Assembly (NCBI RefSeq): GCF_024198215.1
Contig: NZ_JAKCFA010000013.1
Coordinates: 62,001-126,000, forward strand
Direction: 5' to 3'
DNA length: 64,000 nucleotides
Source of the DNA: Myxococcus qinghaiensis
Lineage (GTDB): Bacteria; Myxococcota; Myxococcia; Myxococcales; Myxococcaceae
Each line of letters opens with the position of its first letter. The stretch's first letter is position 1. The position numbers and the translations under genes were made by a program. This document shows positions 1 to 8,309 of this stretch, one piece after another. Below the pieces are notes generated by a model that searched no databases, was not told the origin of the DNA, and saw only the letters and a program-made list of their open reading frames with translations.

Positions 1-1184
1 AACATGCCCTCCACGGTGATGACGTCACCGGGGCCTCGGCCCCACTGGTACATGACCTCCAGGTTGGCGGACACGCCGGAGATGTTCAGCTCGTCGAGCA
101 CCGAGTTCTCCGGGTCGTCGCTCTCGTACTTGCCGCCGTTGTACATGACGAAGCCGGAGGCCCCGAGCCGGCCGTTGCGGAAGTCGATGTTGTGATTGAA
201 GTGCGCGCCCGCCCAGAAGACGTTGCCGGTGGGACGGTTGATGTTGAAGCGCGCGGTGCCGGTGAAGCCGGGCAGGCCCGAGGACGACGGGCCGCTCTTC
301 ACCAGGCCCTCGAAGGCGTACGCGTCACCCTTGGTGTCGTCGTTCAGATACCAGAACGACGCGCCCACGTTGGTGTTGGGGCGCACCGGGTAGACGTAGT
401 CCGCCATCGCCAGCCAGATGTACTTCAGGCGAGGGTCGTTCCGCGTCGCGCGGTCCGCCTGCGCGCTGCCCAGCGGCATCAGGCTCAGGCGCGCGTTGCC
501 CTTGTAGCCGCTGAAGATGGAGAGGCCCGTCGCGTCGCTGCCGAGGAAGGCCAGCTTGTAGCCCGTGCGCGTGAGGTCCGACAGCGGCGTGCGCGTCGGG
601 TCATAGGCGCTGTCGTAGACGGGCTGCGTACCGACGAGCAGCGTGAGCTGGCTGGGATTGCGCGTCGGGTAGATGGCGACGTTGACGTTCTTCGTCTGGA
701 TGTTCACCTGGTCGGCGTTGAAGCCGCCGCCCTCGTTCTGGCCAATGGTGTTGGCCGAGCGACCCCAGAGGAAGTCCACCTCGAACTGCGCCCGGAAGGA
801 CGCCAGCCCGTCGACGAAGAAGGGGCTGTACTCGATGACGGGAATCCAGCGCTGCTCGATGAAGTACGCGGAGCGGCCCGACTCGGTGCTCACCGCGCTG
901 CCCACCGGCGAGCCGATGGGCCCCAGCGACACGCCGCGCAGGCCCGCCGGGTCACCGACCTGGTTCGTCATGGAGACGCGGGTGAAGAAGTAGTTGATGA
1001 GCGTGAGCTCACGAGGCTCGGCGTCCTCCTCGCGGTCCTTCGCCTCCATCCACTCGGCGTACAGCCCAGGCACCGGGGTGCTCTGCGCGGCGGCCGGCGT
1101 CGCCAGTCCCACGAGCCCCAGCGCCGCGAGCATCCTCGCGCCTCGCCGCAGCGACTCGCGTGCTTCAAACCCACTTCCCGTCAT
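1..1184 (-). CDS. Outer-membrane porin-like beta-barrel protein (3' end outside window)
   Basis: The reading frame opens at the ATG at 1184 and stays open to the left edge, so about 394 residues of the N-terminal part are visible and the C-terminus is missing. A GAGGTGG ribosome site sits just upstream. The N-terminus has an Arg-rich start, then a hydrophobic stretch ending in PAAAQS, which looks like a cleavable signal peptide. The mature part is rich in alternating polar/aromatic strands with Tyr, Trp, Asn and Gly (for example GRSAYFIEQRWIPVIEYSP), typical of an outer-membrane barrel. It resembles large porin or alginate-export-type barrels, but I cannot assign a substrate. It lies upstream of, and on the same strand as, whatever follows to the left. 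The call rests on overall character rather than a diagnostic motif. Confidence 0.75.
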   Translation of the reverse strand, partial: MTGSGFEARESLRRGARMLAALGLVGLATPAAAQSTPVPGLYAEWMEAKDREEDAEPRELTLINYFFTRVSMTNQVGDPAGLRGVSLGPIGSPVGSAVSTESGRSAYFIEQRWIPVIEYSPFFVDGLASFRAQFEVDFLWGRSANTIGQNEGGGFNADQVNIQTKNVNVAIYPTRNPSQLTLLVGTQPVYDSAYDPTRTPLSDLTRTGYKLAFLGSDATGLSIFSGYKGNARLSLMPLGSAQADRATRNDPRLKYIWLAMADYVYPVRPNTNVGASFWYLNDDTKGDAYAFEGLVKSGPSSSGLPGFTGTARFNINRPTGNVFWAGAHFNHNIDFRNGRLGASGFVMYNGGKYESDDPENSVLDELNISGVSANLEVMYQWGRGPGDVITVEGM

Positions 1185-1364
1185 ATCCACCTCGGCCCCG
1201 CGCGCGGGGCACTCCCGGTGCACCGGGCTCGGATGTCACCACTGTCGCTGGCGCTGCGTACGGCCGTGCTCCTGGGACGGGGCGGCGAGCGCCCGCGTCC
1301 AGTCCTTCGTCCGGAAGAGAGGGCGGGAGCGCGCCCTCCCTCCGGCACGAGGTGTGACTCGGGC

Positions 1365-1964
1365 CTACTGGATGGCGTACGTCTGCACGGCGTTGCCCGT
1401 GAAGGGCTGGCCGTTGAGCGTCACGGAGCTGGACGTGCCCACCGCGCCGTTGGCGCAGCGGCTGCCCGTCGACTGGTTCTTGAAGAAGAGCTCCAGCTTG
1501 AGCGTCTTCTGGTCCGTGGTGAAGCCGCCACGGCCCTCCTGCACCAGGCCGCCCGGGAAGGTGAACGTCACGTCGAAGCAGCTGCCGTCGGACGCCACGT
1601 TCTCGATGAGGACGGTGTTGGACGTGAAGGAGAGCGGGTTCTTCGGCGCGTCATGGTTGCAGACGTTGTCGGTGATGGTGCCCGGGACGCTGTCGACCTT
1701 GAAGTTGCCACCAGCCACCGACATGGTGACGCTCTGGTAACACTGGGACGACGCACCAAAGTCGATATCTTCGCTGAAGCCGTTGGGGTGGCTGGGGATG
1801 TTGGCCCCCGTCATCAGCAGCGTCTTGCCCTCGAGGAACGCGAGGATGTTGGCGGAGCTGTTCAGCTTGGGCGCCTCGACGGGCGGGTCCTTGTCGTCAT
1901 CATCTCCGCAGCCTACGAGGCCCAGCGCGCAAACCATGACCGCGGACAGCAGCTTCTTCTTCAT
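1365..1964 (-). CDS. Secreted lipoprotein of unknown function
   Basis: This 199-residue protein starts with MKKKLLSAVMVCALGLVGCG, a textbook lipoprotein signal with lipobox LVGC, followed by an acidic DDDDKD run just after the acylated Cys. A GAGGA ribosome site precedes the ATG at 1964. The rest looks like a small all-beta secreted domain with four further cysteines (in the SQCYQ, DNVCNH, GSCFD and SRCANG segments) that could form two disulfides. No family is recognised. It is separated by about 90 bases from the acyl-CoA ligase gene upstream, so it may be transcribed separately or be the tail of that operon. Confidence 0.85.
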   Translation of the reverse strand: MKKKLLSAVMVCALGLVGCGDDDDKDPPVEAPKLNSSANILAFLEGKTLLMTGANIPSHPNGFSEDIDFGASSQCYQSVTMSVAGGNFKVDSVPGTITDNVCNHDAPKNPLSFTSNTVLIENVASDGSCFDVTFTFPGGLVQEGRGGFTTDQKTLKLELFFKNQSTGSRCANGAVGTSSSVTLNGQPFTGNAVQTYAIQ

Positions 1965-2055
1965 GTGAGTGCTCCTCTTCTCTCCGGCGTCACCGCCGGG
2001 ATGTGACGACAGCCGATAAAAATGTTTCAGCGCGGCGCGTTGGACACGGAAGGGG

Positions 2056-3609
2056 TCATCGGCCCTCCGCATCGGCGGCGATGGCCGCTTCGCGCAGCTC
2101 GCGCTTGAGAATCTTTCCCGCCGCGGAGATGGGCAGGCGCTCCACCAGCACCACCTGCTTGGGCACCTTGAAGCGCGCGAGCCTCCCGCGCAGGTGCTCC
2201 AGCAGCGCCTCCGAGGAGCACGCCTCCCCGGGCTTGAGCACCACGAAGGCCCGACCGACCTCGCCCCACTTCGCGTCCGGCACGCCGATGACCGAGCACT
2301 GCTGCACGGCCGCGTGCTCGTAGAGGACCGACTCCAGCTCCAGCGGGTACACGTTCTCTCCGCCGGAGATGAACATGTCCTTCTTGCGGCCGGAGATGGT
2401 GAAGAAGCCGTCCGCGTCCTTGCGCGCCAGATCGCCCGTGTGGAACCAGCCGTCCGCGTCGATGGCCTCGCGCGTGGCGGCCTCGTCCTCGAAGTAGCCC
2501 GAGCACATGGAGGGCCCCTTGAGGAGCAGCTCACCCACGTCGCCCGTCGGCACCTCGCGGCCGTCGTCGTCCACCAGCTTCGCCGCGATGAAGTAGTTGG
2601 GGCGGCCGATGGAGCCCGCCTTCGACACCGCGAACTCGGGCCCCATGCTGAAGATTCCCGGGCCGAACTCCGTCATGCCGAAGCCCTGCTTGAAGGGCAC
2701 CGCGTGCACGGCCTGCCACGCTTGAATCAGCGGCACCGGCAGCGCCGCGCCACCGCTGGTCATGAAGCGCACGGTGGAGAAGTCCGTCGTCGCGAAGCGC
2801 GGCGAGTCGAGCAGCTGCTGGTACTGCGTGGGCACCGCGAAGAAGAGCGACACCTTCTCGCGAGGGATGAGCGCGAGCAGCTCCTCCGGGTCCCACCGGC
2901 GCATGATGACGATGGTTCCGCCCGCGGTGAGCAGCGGCACCGAGTACACGAGCAGCCCGCCCGTGTGGAACATGGGCGTGTGCGTCACCGTGACGTCGCC
3001 GGGGCGCAGCTCGTGCACCAGCGTGTTGAGCGTGTTCCACGCCACCATGCGGTAGCTGATGCACGCGCCCTTCGAGCGGCCCGTCGTCCCGCCGGTGAAG
3101 AGCAGACACAGCGTGTCCTCCTCGGACACCGCGTCGTTCTTCACGGGCTCGGCGGAGCGGTGCGCGAGGACGTCCGCGTACTGAGTCGCGCCGGGCAGCC
3201 CCTGTGACTCCAGGGACACGAGGCCGAGCGAGTCGCCGATGCTCTCGCGCACCTGGGCCACGGCGTCGCGGAAGTCGTCGCCGAAGAGGAGCACGCGCGG
3301 GCGGATGGCGCGGACCAGGTCCGTCAGCTCGGTGGCGTGCAGGCGCCAGTTGTAGGGGACGAAGATGGCGCCCAGCTTGCCGCAGGCGTAGAGCGCATCC
3401 AGGTACTCGACGCCGTTGTGGGCGACGATTCCCACGCGGTCGCCGCGCTTCACACCGGCCACGTCGCGCAGCCAGCCGCCGAGCGCCTCGGCGCGCGTGT
3501 TCAGGGCACGGTAGGTGAAGCGGCCGGCGTCACCCTTGGCCGTGTCCACCACCGCGACGTGCTCGGGCCAGTACAGGGCGCCCCGCCCCATCCAGTCGCC
3601 GATGAACAT
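2056..3609 (-). CDS. AMP-forming acyl-CoA synthetase (fatty acid:CoA ligase family)
   Basis: This 517-residue enzyme of the ANL superfamily activates a carboxylic acid as acyl-AMP and transfers it to CoA. It shows the ATP-binding loop LLFTGGTTGRSKG, the adenine/acyl motif GFGMTEFGPG, the hinge region GWFHTGDLARKD, and the C-terminal catalytic lysine in SAAGKILKREL. The length is normal for the family. I chose ATG 3609, which has GGAGG five bases upstream; an alternative GTG lies 12 bases earlier. It is the last gene of a tight operon behind a TetR regulator and a ketoacyl synthase III homologue (15 bases away). This suggests a fatty-acid-derived pathway such as chain activation or degradation. 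The chain length of the substrate cannot be read from the sequence. Confidence 0.93.
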   Translation of the reverse strand: MFIGDWMGRGALYWPEHVAVVDTAKGDAGRFTYRALNTRAEALGGWLRDVAGVKRGDRVGIVAHNGVEYLDALYACGKLGAIFVPYNWRLHATELTDLVRAIRPRVLLFGDDFRDAVAQVRESIGDSLGLVSLESQGLPGATQYADVLAHRSAEPVKNDAVSEEDTLCLLFTGGTTGRSKGACISYRMVAWNTLNTLVHELRPGDVTVTHTPMFHTGGLLVYSVPLLTAGGTIVIMRRWDPEELLALIPREKVSLFFAVPTQYQQLLDSPRFATTDFSTVRFMTSGGAALPVPLIQAWQAVHAVPFKQGFGMTEFGPGIFSMGPEFAVSKAGSIGRPNYFIAAKLVDDDGREVPTGDVGELLLKGPSMCSGYFEDEAATREAIDADGWFHTGDLARKDADGFFTISGRKKDMFISGGENVYPLELESVLYEHAAVQQCSVIGVPDAKWGEVGRAFVVLKPGEACSSEALLEHLRGRLARFKVPKQVVLVERLPISAAGKILKRELREAAIAADAEGR

Positions 3610-3624
3610 GCGCGCCTCCACGTC

Positions 3625-4620
3625 TCAGGCCGTCCAGCGGTAGAGGGCGGAGGCCATGGCGAGACCGCCGCCGCTGGCACAGAAGGCCACGAGGTCGCCC
3701 CGGCGCACCTTGCCCTGGACGACGGCGTCATCGAGCGTCATCGGGATGCAGGCCGAGCCGGTGTAGCCCCACTTGTCCATGGTGTAGTGCGCCTTCGCCA
3801 TCGGCTGGCCGAGCACCTTCATGGTGGCTTCGATGGTGCGCAGGTTGAGCTGGGTGAAGACGAACAGCTTCACGTCGTCCAGCGTCTGCGACTGCTTCTT
3901 GAGGAGCTGGTCCAACAGCATGGGCCAGCGCTCGGTGTTGAACGTGGCCGGGAACTTGCGGACGAACTGGACGGCGGGCTTGCCTCCGGTGAGAGGCAGC
4001 GTCTCCGCGGTGGCGGGACGGTGGGTGCCGCCGGTGTAGATGCCGAGCGCGTCGTGGTACTCGCCATTGGCCAGCAGCCGAGCGCCCATGAAGCCGGGCT
4101 TGTCGCCCGCGCCGAGCACCACCGCGCCCGCGCCGTCCGCGAACAGGGTGCAGGTCTTCTTGTCCTTCCAGTTCACATAGCGCGTCATGCCGTACGCGCC
4201 CACCACGAGGATGCGGTGGTAGGCGTCATCCGCGGCGAGGGTCTTCGAGCCCACGTCCAGCGCCGTCACCCAACCCGCGCACGCGCAGTTGAGGTCGTAG
4301 GTGCCGGCGTTGGAGGCGCCCAGCTTGGCCTGCACCACGGAGGAGGTGGCGGGGCTCAGGTAGTCGGGCGTGTCGGTGGCGACGATGATGAGGTCCAGCT
4401 CCTCGGGCTTCGTCCCGGAGCGCTCCAGGGCCTGGCGGGCGGCGGCGACGCAGAGGTCGCTGGTGGCCTCCGTGTCGGCCATGACGTGGCGCTCCTTGAT
4501 GCCCACGTTCTGCTGGAGCCACTCGTCCACCGGCTCACCGAGAATCTTCTCGACGTCCGCGTTGGTGAGGACCTTCTCGGGGACGTAACGGCCAGTGGCG
4601 AGGATCTGCGCGTATCGCAT
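3625..4620 (-). CDS. Ketoacyl-ACP synthase III-like protein with altered catalytic triad
   Basis: This 331-residue thiolase-fold protein of the FabH family would normally condense an acyl-CoA with malonyl-ACP. The nucleophile is present as Cys114 in CACAGW. The usual active-site His (HQAN motif) is Thr256 in FTQLN, and the usual Asn (GNTS motif) is Tyr286 in GYTGSAC. The Thr-Tyr spacing of 30 residues equals the His-Asn spacing of FabH, so the alignment is secure. Loss of both decarboxylation residues argues against ordinary malonyl decarboxylative condensation. An acyl transfer, ester-forming or non-decarboxylating role is more likely. It sits 11 bases behind a TetR gene and just ahead of an acyl-CoA ligase, which probably supplies its acyl-CoA. 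Confidence 0.9.
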   Translation of the reverse strand: MRYAQILATGRYVPEKVLTNADVEKILGEPVDEWLQQNVGIKERHVMADTEATSDLCVAAARQALERSGTKPEELDLIIVATDTPDYLSPATSSVVQAKLGASNAGTYDLNCACAGWVTALDVGSKTLAADDAYHRILVVGAYGMTRYVNWKDKKTCTLFADGAGAVVLGAGDKPGFMGARLLANGEYHDALGIYTGGTHRPATAETLPLTGGKPAVQFVRKFPATFNTERWPMLLDQLLKKQSQTLDDVKLFVFTQLNLRTIEATMKVLGQPMAKAHYTMDKWGYTGSACIPMTLDDAVVQGKVRRGDLVAFCASGGGLAMASALYRWTA

Positions 4621-4631
4621 GTGCGGTCTTC

Positions 4632-5369
4632 TCAGCTCCGGGCGCTCCGCGCCGGACGGCGCGCGGGACGCAGGGTGTTCTTCTTCTTGGCGGGGGCGGC
4701 CTTCGAGGGGCTCGCCTTGGAAGCGGTGGACTTGACGCTGTTGCGCGCGGGAGCGGCCGAGCGGGCGTCCATCCCGTGGCGGATGAGGCCCATGGCGGTG
4801 TCGAGCACGCGCTCCAGGCCCGGGTCCTCCTCCCAGAGCACCCAGCGCATGCCGAGGAAGTCGGCGATGCCCATCAGGCAGTAGGCGAGCGCCTCCGGGT
4901 CCATGCGGCGCACTTCGCCCTCGTCCATGGCGATGGACAGGCCGTTGACGTAGCCCTTGGCGAAGCGGTCGTAGTAGCGGCGGTAGCAGTCGGCGTCGAC
5001 GAACTCGGCCTGGCGCACGACGCGGTAGAGGTTGGGGTGCTGGCGGACGAACTGGAAGAAGGTGCGCAGGCCCTCGCGCTCCACGTCCATGCGGCTTTCG
5101 CACGCGGCGGTGGAGTCACCGATGAGGCGGCGCAGGCGGGTGCCCAGGTCGTCGACGACTTCGACGAAGATGGACTGCTTGTCCGGGAAGTAGACGTAGA
5201 ACGTGCCGAGCGCCACGCCGCCCTTGCGGGTGATGTCCGCGATGGAGGCGCGCTCGTAGCCCTTCTCTCCGAAGACCGACTCGGCGGCCTTCAGCAGCTT
5301 CGCACGCGTCCGCTGTCCTCGCGGCGTGACGGGTCCGGAGCGGTCTGGAGAAGTTGAAGGCCGATTCAT
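4632..5369 (-). CDS. TetR-family transcriptional regulator with basic C-terminal tail
   Basis: This 245-residue regulator has an N-terminal TetR helix-turn-helix (residues about 20-65, with the hallmark GVALGTFYVYFPDK) and an all-helical ligand domain after it. The last 40 or so residues are a low-complexity Ala/Ser/Lys/Arg tail with PAKKK, unlike most TetR proteins and reminiscent of the histone-like tails common in myxobacteria. It may strengthen nonspecific DNA binding. An AGGTG ribosome site precedes the ATG. It is the first gene of the operon with the KAS III-like and acyl-CoA ligase genes, so it probably senses a fatty acyl ligand and controls that operon and itself. Confidence 0.93.
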   Translation of the reverse strand: MNRPSTSPDRSGPVTPRGQRTRAKLLKAAESVFGEKGYERASIADITRKGGVALGTFYVYFPDKQSIFVEVVDDLGTRLRRLIGDSTAACESRMDVEREGLRTFFQFVRQHPNLYRVVRQAEFVDADCYRRYYDRFAKGYVNGLSIAMDEGEVRRMDPEALAYCLMGIADFLGMRWVLWEEDPGLERVLDTAMGLIRHGMDARSAAPARNSVKSTASKASPSKAAPAKKKNTLRPARRPARSARS

Positions 5370-5638
5370 GTTTCACCTAGCGGTAGCACCCGCTCGACGG
5401 GGTTGTCAAAGCACGGAGCATGGCTCCGCGCGTCATGGACTGTGGGCGACGCAGGGCGTCACCTGGAGACCGCATGTCTCGCTCGGCGGAGCGTACCCCG
5501 AATGGCGTGGGGGTCAGCGGGGTGGTCATCACCCCGGGAAGAACGTCCGTTCTGGCGAGGTGGCGCGACGCGCAACGTCCTCGTGGTGGAAATGGGTTCC
5601 TCGTAGCGTCGGAGATCCTCGCCGCTGAAGGGAGACTC
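5370..5638. other. Divergent intergenic region between tetR and toxin gene
   Basis: About 270 bases separate the TetR start from the toxin start. It must hold both promoters. A small hairpin, GGAGC-atg-GCTCC, lies near 5415-5430. The reading frame of the toxin is open upstream to 5420, but the lipoprotein signal begins only at 5639, so I treat this stretch as non-coding leader. Confidence 0.5.
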
Positions 5639-7105
5639 ATGGTGCTCCGTCGGGCTGGTGCCCTCCTGCTCGCATTGCTGACCGCCTGTGGGGGTGCGGC
5701 GCGTGTCCCGCGTACGGCCTCCAGCGAAGAGGCGGCGGACGCCTGGTACTCGCAGCGGGTCGTCCCGCTTGGCGGCTCGGACGCGGAGCCCGTGGAGTTG
5801 GACAAGGAGGAGTTCACCCGGGCCGTTGCGCGGCTGGCCCGTGAGGTGCGTCCCGGACGGGTTTCTCCCGAGGTCGTCCGACAGCTCCTCGCGCACGCAC
5901 CGGACTCCGAGCCCGCGAGCGCCGTGGGTGGTGGGCCCATCTATCGGCTGGCTTCCTTGAAGGTGCGCCCGGAGACCGCGGAGGAGGCGGAGCTGAAGCG
6001 GGAGTACCTGCGCTGGTGTCAGCGCACGCAGGGTGGCGGGGACTGTCTGCGACTGTTGGTGGACGGGCCCGTGCTGGGCAGCGAGGACCGGTACGCGGTG
6101 GCGTTGGCGCTCGCGATGGGCTCGGTGCTGGAAGAGACGCGGCACTCGCTTCGGGACATGGCGGACCCCGCGGCGGTGCTGGCGCTCGTGGTGTGGTCCG
6201 CCACGCTCTACTTCGTCCTCTGGGCACTCCCCGAGCCGATTTCGAAGGGCGTGGCGGCGGCGCTGACGGTGGGCATGCTGGCGTGGCTGGGCGTCGACAC
6301 CGTCTGGGGGTTGATGCAGGGCTGGACTCGGCTGATGGAGGAAGCGGGCCGGGCCACCACTTTCGGGGAGCTGGAAGACGCCGGGGAGACCTACGGCAAG
6401 GTGATGGGGGAGAACACCGCGCGGGTGCTGGTGATGCTCGTCACGGCGGCGGTGGGTGTTGGCGCGGGGAAGCTCTCCAAGAAGATGCCCGGGCTGCCGG
6501 GCTATGCGCAGGCCGCAGCGCAGGCAGAGGTCCAGGGAGGCACGAGGCTGGCGACGCTAGCCGAAGTGGAGTCGGTGGCGGCGACCTCCGAGGGCACCTT
6601 CTCCATCCTGGCACGCAGGCCCGGCGCGCAAGCCACGGTGCCTCCCGCGACGCCGAGCTCACCGGTCCGCGTCCTCGTCCAACACCAGGGAGGTAATCAG
6701 CAGGTGGTCATCAACGGGCAGCGCTGGCATGTGCCCGCTGGTAATCCGGCCAGCGCCATCCCCAAGAGTGACCCGGTCGGGGACCAGCTTCAGGCCGCGG
6801 CACTGCGCCTCGCCCAACGCTGGGGGCCCCATCAACTCTCACGAGAAGAGACAGAAGCTATTCGACAGGCCATCGCGAAAGGAGCGCACTGGCTGGCACG
6901 GCTGCTCGAACGAGAGGCACGCGGACGAAGCGTGGAGCGACAACTCCGCGACGAGTTCCCCATGCTGAAATGGAGCAAAAAGGGGGTGGACGCGGTTGAT
7001 CCCTCCACCGGCTACCGCTACGAGGTGCTCTCCGGGACGGAATCCAACCTCGCGCTGCATGGTCGGCGACTCGCGGACCTGATGTTCCGGATGGTCACCT
7101 TCTGA
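5639..7105 (+). CDS. SitA-like polymorphic toxin lipoprotein, nuclease-like C-terminus
   Basis: This 488-residue lipoprotein has the start MVLRRAGALLLALLTACGG (lipobox LTAC) with AAGGGA upstream. Residues about 50-320 are shared with the minus-strand protein at 22491-23840, including GDCLRLLVDGPVLGS, the hydrophobic helices around LWALPEPISKGVAAALTVGM, and YGKVMGENTARV. That scaffold matches the SitA-type toxins of myxobacteria, which are passed between cells by TraAB-dependent outer-membrane exchange. The C-terminal 150 residues differ completely from the other copy. They end in a compact domain with Asp451, Asp454 and Glu462 in GVDAVDPSTGYRYEVL, which could be a PD-(D/E)XK-like nuclease core, although the usual Lys is Leu464. 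The next gene, 22 bases on, is the likely immunity gene. Family scaffold: fairly sure; toxic activity: inference. Confidence 0.82.
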   Translation: MVLRRAGALLLALLTACGGAARVPRTASSEEAADAWYSQRVVPLGGSDAEPVELDKEEFTRAVARLAREVRPGRVSPEVVRQLLAHAPDSEPASAVGGGPIYRLASLKVRPETAEEAELKREYLRWCQRTQGGGDCLRLLVDGPVLGSEDRYAVALALAMGSVLEETRHSLRDMADPAAVLALVVWSATLYFVLWALPEPISKGVAAALTVGMLAWLGVDTVWGLMQGWTRLMEEAGRATTFGELEDAGETYGKVMGENTARVLVMLVTAAVGVGAGKLSKKMPGLPGYAQAAAQAEVQGGTRLATLAEVESVAATSEGTFSILARRPGAQATVPPATPSSPVRVLVQHQGGNQQVVINGQRWHVPAGNPASAIPKSDPVGDQLQAAALRLAQRWGPHQLSREETEAIRQAIAKGAHWLARLLEREARGRSVERQLRDEFPMLKWSKKGVDAVDPSTGYRYEVLSGTESNLALHGRRLADLMFRMVTF

Positions 7106-7127
7106 AGAAGCCCTCCCAAGGCCCCTC

Positions 7128-7736
7128 ATGATTCAGTTCCAGAACCGAGAAATCCAAGGCGAGCGGCTGGTGCTGAACAGCAAGACGGACCTCTATTACC
7201 TGGGACATGACCTGACCCTGAGGAACTGCACGGTCATCATTCGCGTGCCTGCTCGTGGCCTCGTCATCAGCAAGGTGCGATTCATTGACTGCGTCATCGA
7301 GGTCAAGCAGGAGCTCAAGAACTTTCGATGGAATCGAGCTTCCCTGAAAGGCTGCCGCTTCACCGGCAAGATGACCGGAAACGACTTCGGTCGCTGGCCC
7401 TTCGACGAGGAGGCGGTGCAGGCACTGGGCGGCATCGAGGACTGCGACTTCTCCGGAGCGCGGCTCAACGCCTGCCGATTCCTCAACTGCGACGTCGACA
7501 CATTGAAGCTCCCGTCCTGGCCCTGCTTCACCTTCCTGGACCCCACTCGCAGGCGGCAGGAGTTGCTCGCCGCGCCCTGGCCCGGCACGAGCCGCATCGT
7601 CGCGGAAGTCCTTGTGGATTCACCTCCGGAGACTGTGGCCGCGACCGATTCTGCACCCGCTGTCGCCAAGCGCTTCGGCACCACCGAGGAGGCGCTCCGC
7701 GACGTCCTGCAAACACTCGATGGCGTGAGGTTCTGA
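7128..7736 (+). CDS. Probable immunity protein for the SitA-like toxin (beta-helix-like)
   Basis: This 202-residue soluble protein has no signal peptide, as expected of an immunity protein acting in the cytoplasm. Its first 140 residues carry loose pentapeptide-like spacing of Cys/Leu/Phe (LRNCTVI, IDCVIEV, LKGCRFTG, IEDCDFSGARLNACRFLNCDV). This suggests a right-handed beta-helix like pentapeptide-repeat proteins, some of which mimic DNA. The C-terminal part after residue 150 is a flexible Pro/Ala-rich link and a short helix. It lies 22 bases behind the toxin on the same strand. A DNA-mimic inhibitor would fit a nuclease toxin, but that is inference from position and repeat pattern. Confidence 0.72.
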   Translation: MIQFQNREIQGERLVLNSKTDLYYLGHDLTLRNCTVIIRVPARGLVISKVRFIDCVIEVKQELKNFRWNRASLKGCRFTGKMTGNDFGRWPFDEEAVQALGGIEDCDFSGARLNACRFLNCDVDTLKLPSWPCFTFLDPTRRRQELLAAPWPGTSRIVAEVLVDSPPETVAATDSAPAVAKRFGTTEEALRDVLQTLDGVRF

Positions 7737-7781
7737 CGGGCAACCGCCCAGGGGATACACTCAACCCCATCCGCGAGGCCC

Positions 7782-8234
7782 ATGTCGGCGGAACCCACTC
7801 CTACCCGTGCGATGCTCCTCCGGATGAAGCCTCTCCCCCTCTGCCTCCTCGCGCTCTCGCTGGGGGGCTGCCACCTCTCTCGCGCACGCCCTCAAGCGCC
7901 GCTCGCGCCCCCCGAGGTCGCCAACAGCATCCAGTTCCCCTCCTGGACCAAGGACGCCTCCATCATCGTGGAGGGCCACCAGCTCAAGGCGCTCCAGATC
8001 GCCATGGAGGACTTCCTGCATCCGGGAAAGCCCCCACCCAAGGGCGCCGACGCCATGACCCGGTGCCTGCTCGCCCCCGACACCTATGACGCCTGGCTGG
8101 TGCGCGGAGAGCGGATGACATACGTCCACTTCACACCCAACGAAGCAGAGCGCTGCGGCCTCCAGCCCGAGGTCATGGACCCCGGCGCGAGCTACGCCAT
8201 CAGTGACGACGGCGTCATCCTGAAGCGGGACTGA
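7782..8234 (+). CDS. Small lipoprotein of unknown function
   Basis: This is 150 residues from ATG 7782 (GAGG just upstream), though the true start may be one of the Met codons at 7812 or 7824 that open the signal peptide. The signal MKPLPLCLLALSLGGC has a clear lipobox (SLGGC). The mature part is about 120 residues with two cysteines (TRCLL and ERCGL), possibly a disulfide, and no family I recognise. It is 45 bases behind the immunity gene on the same strand and could be co-transcribed. Confidence 0.78.
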   Translation: MSAEPTPTRAMLLRMKPLPLCLLALSLGGCHLSRARPQAPLAPPEVANSIQFPSWTKDASIIVEGHQLKALQIAMEDFLHPGKPPPKGADAMTRCLLAPDTYDAWLVRGERMTYVHFTPNEAERCGLQPEVMDPGASYAISDDGVILKRD

Positions 8235-8309
8235 CCCGCGCCATCGCACCTCGACGCGACAGGCGCCCGGGTGGTTCGATGCATGGACACTCAAGGGGAA
8301 GCCCACGCC

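Noticed and set aside
192..2006. 604-residue plus-strand frame antisense to the porin and lipoprotein genes
   Set aside because: The reverse strand has proper signal peptides and ribosome sites; this frame is the usual high-GC antisense shadow.
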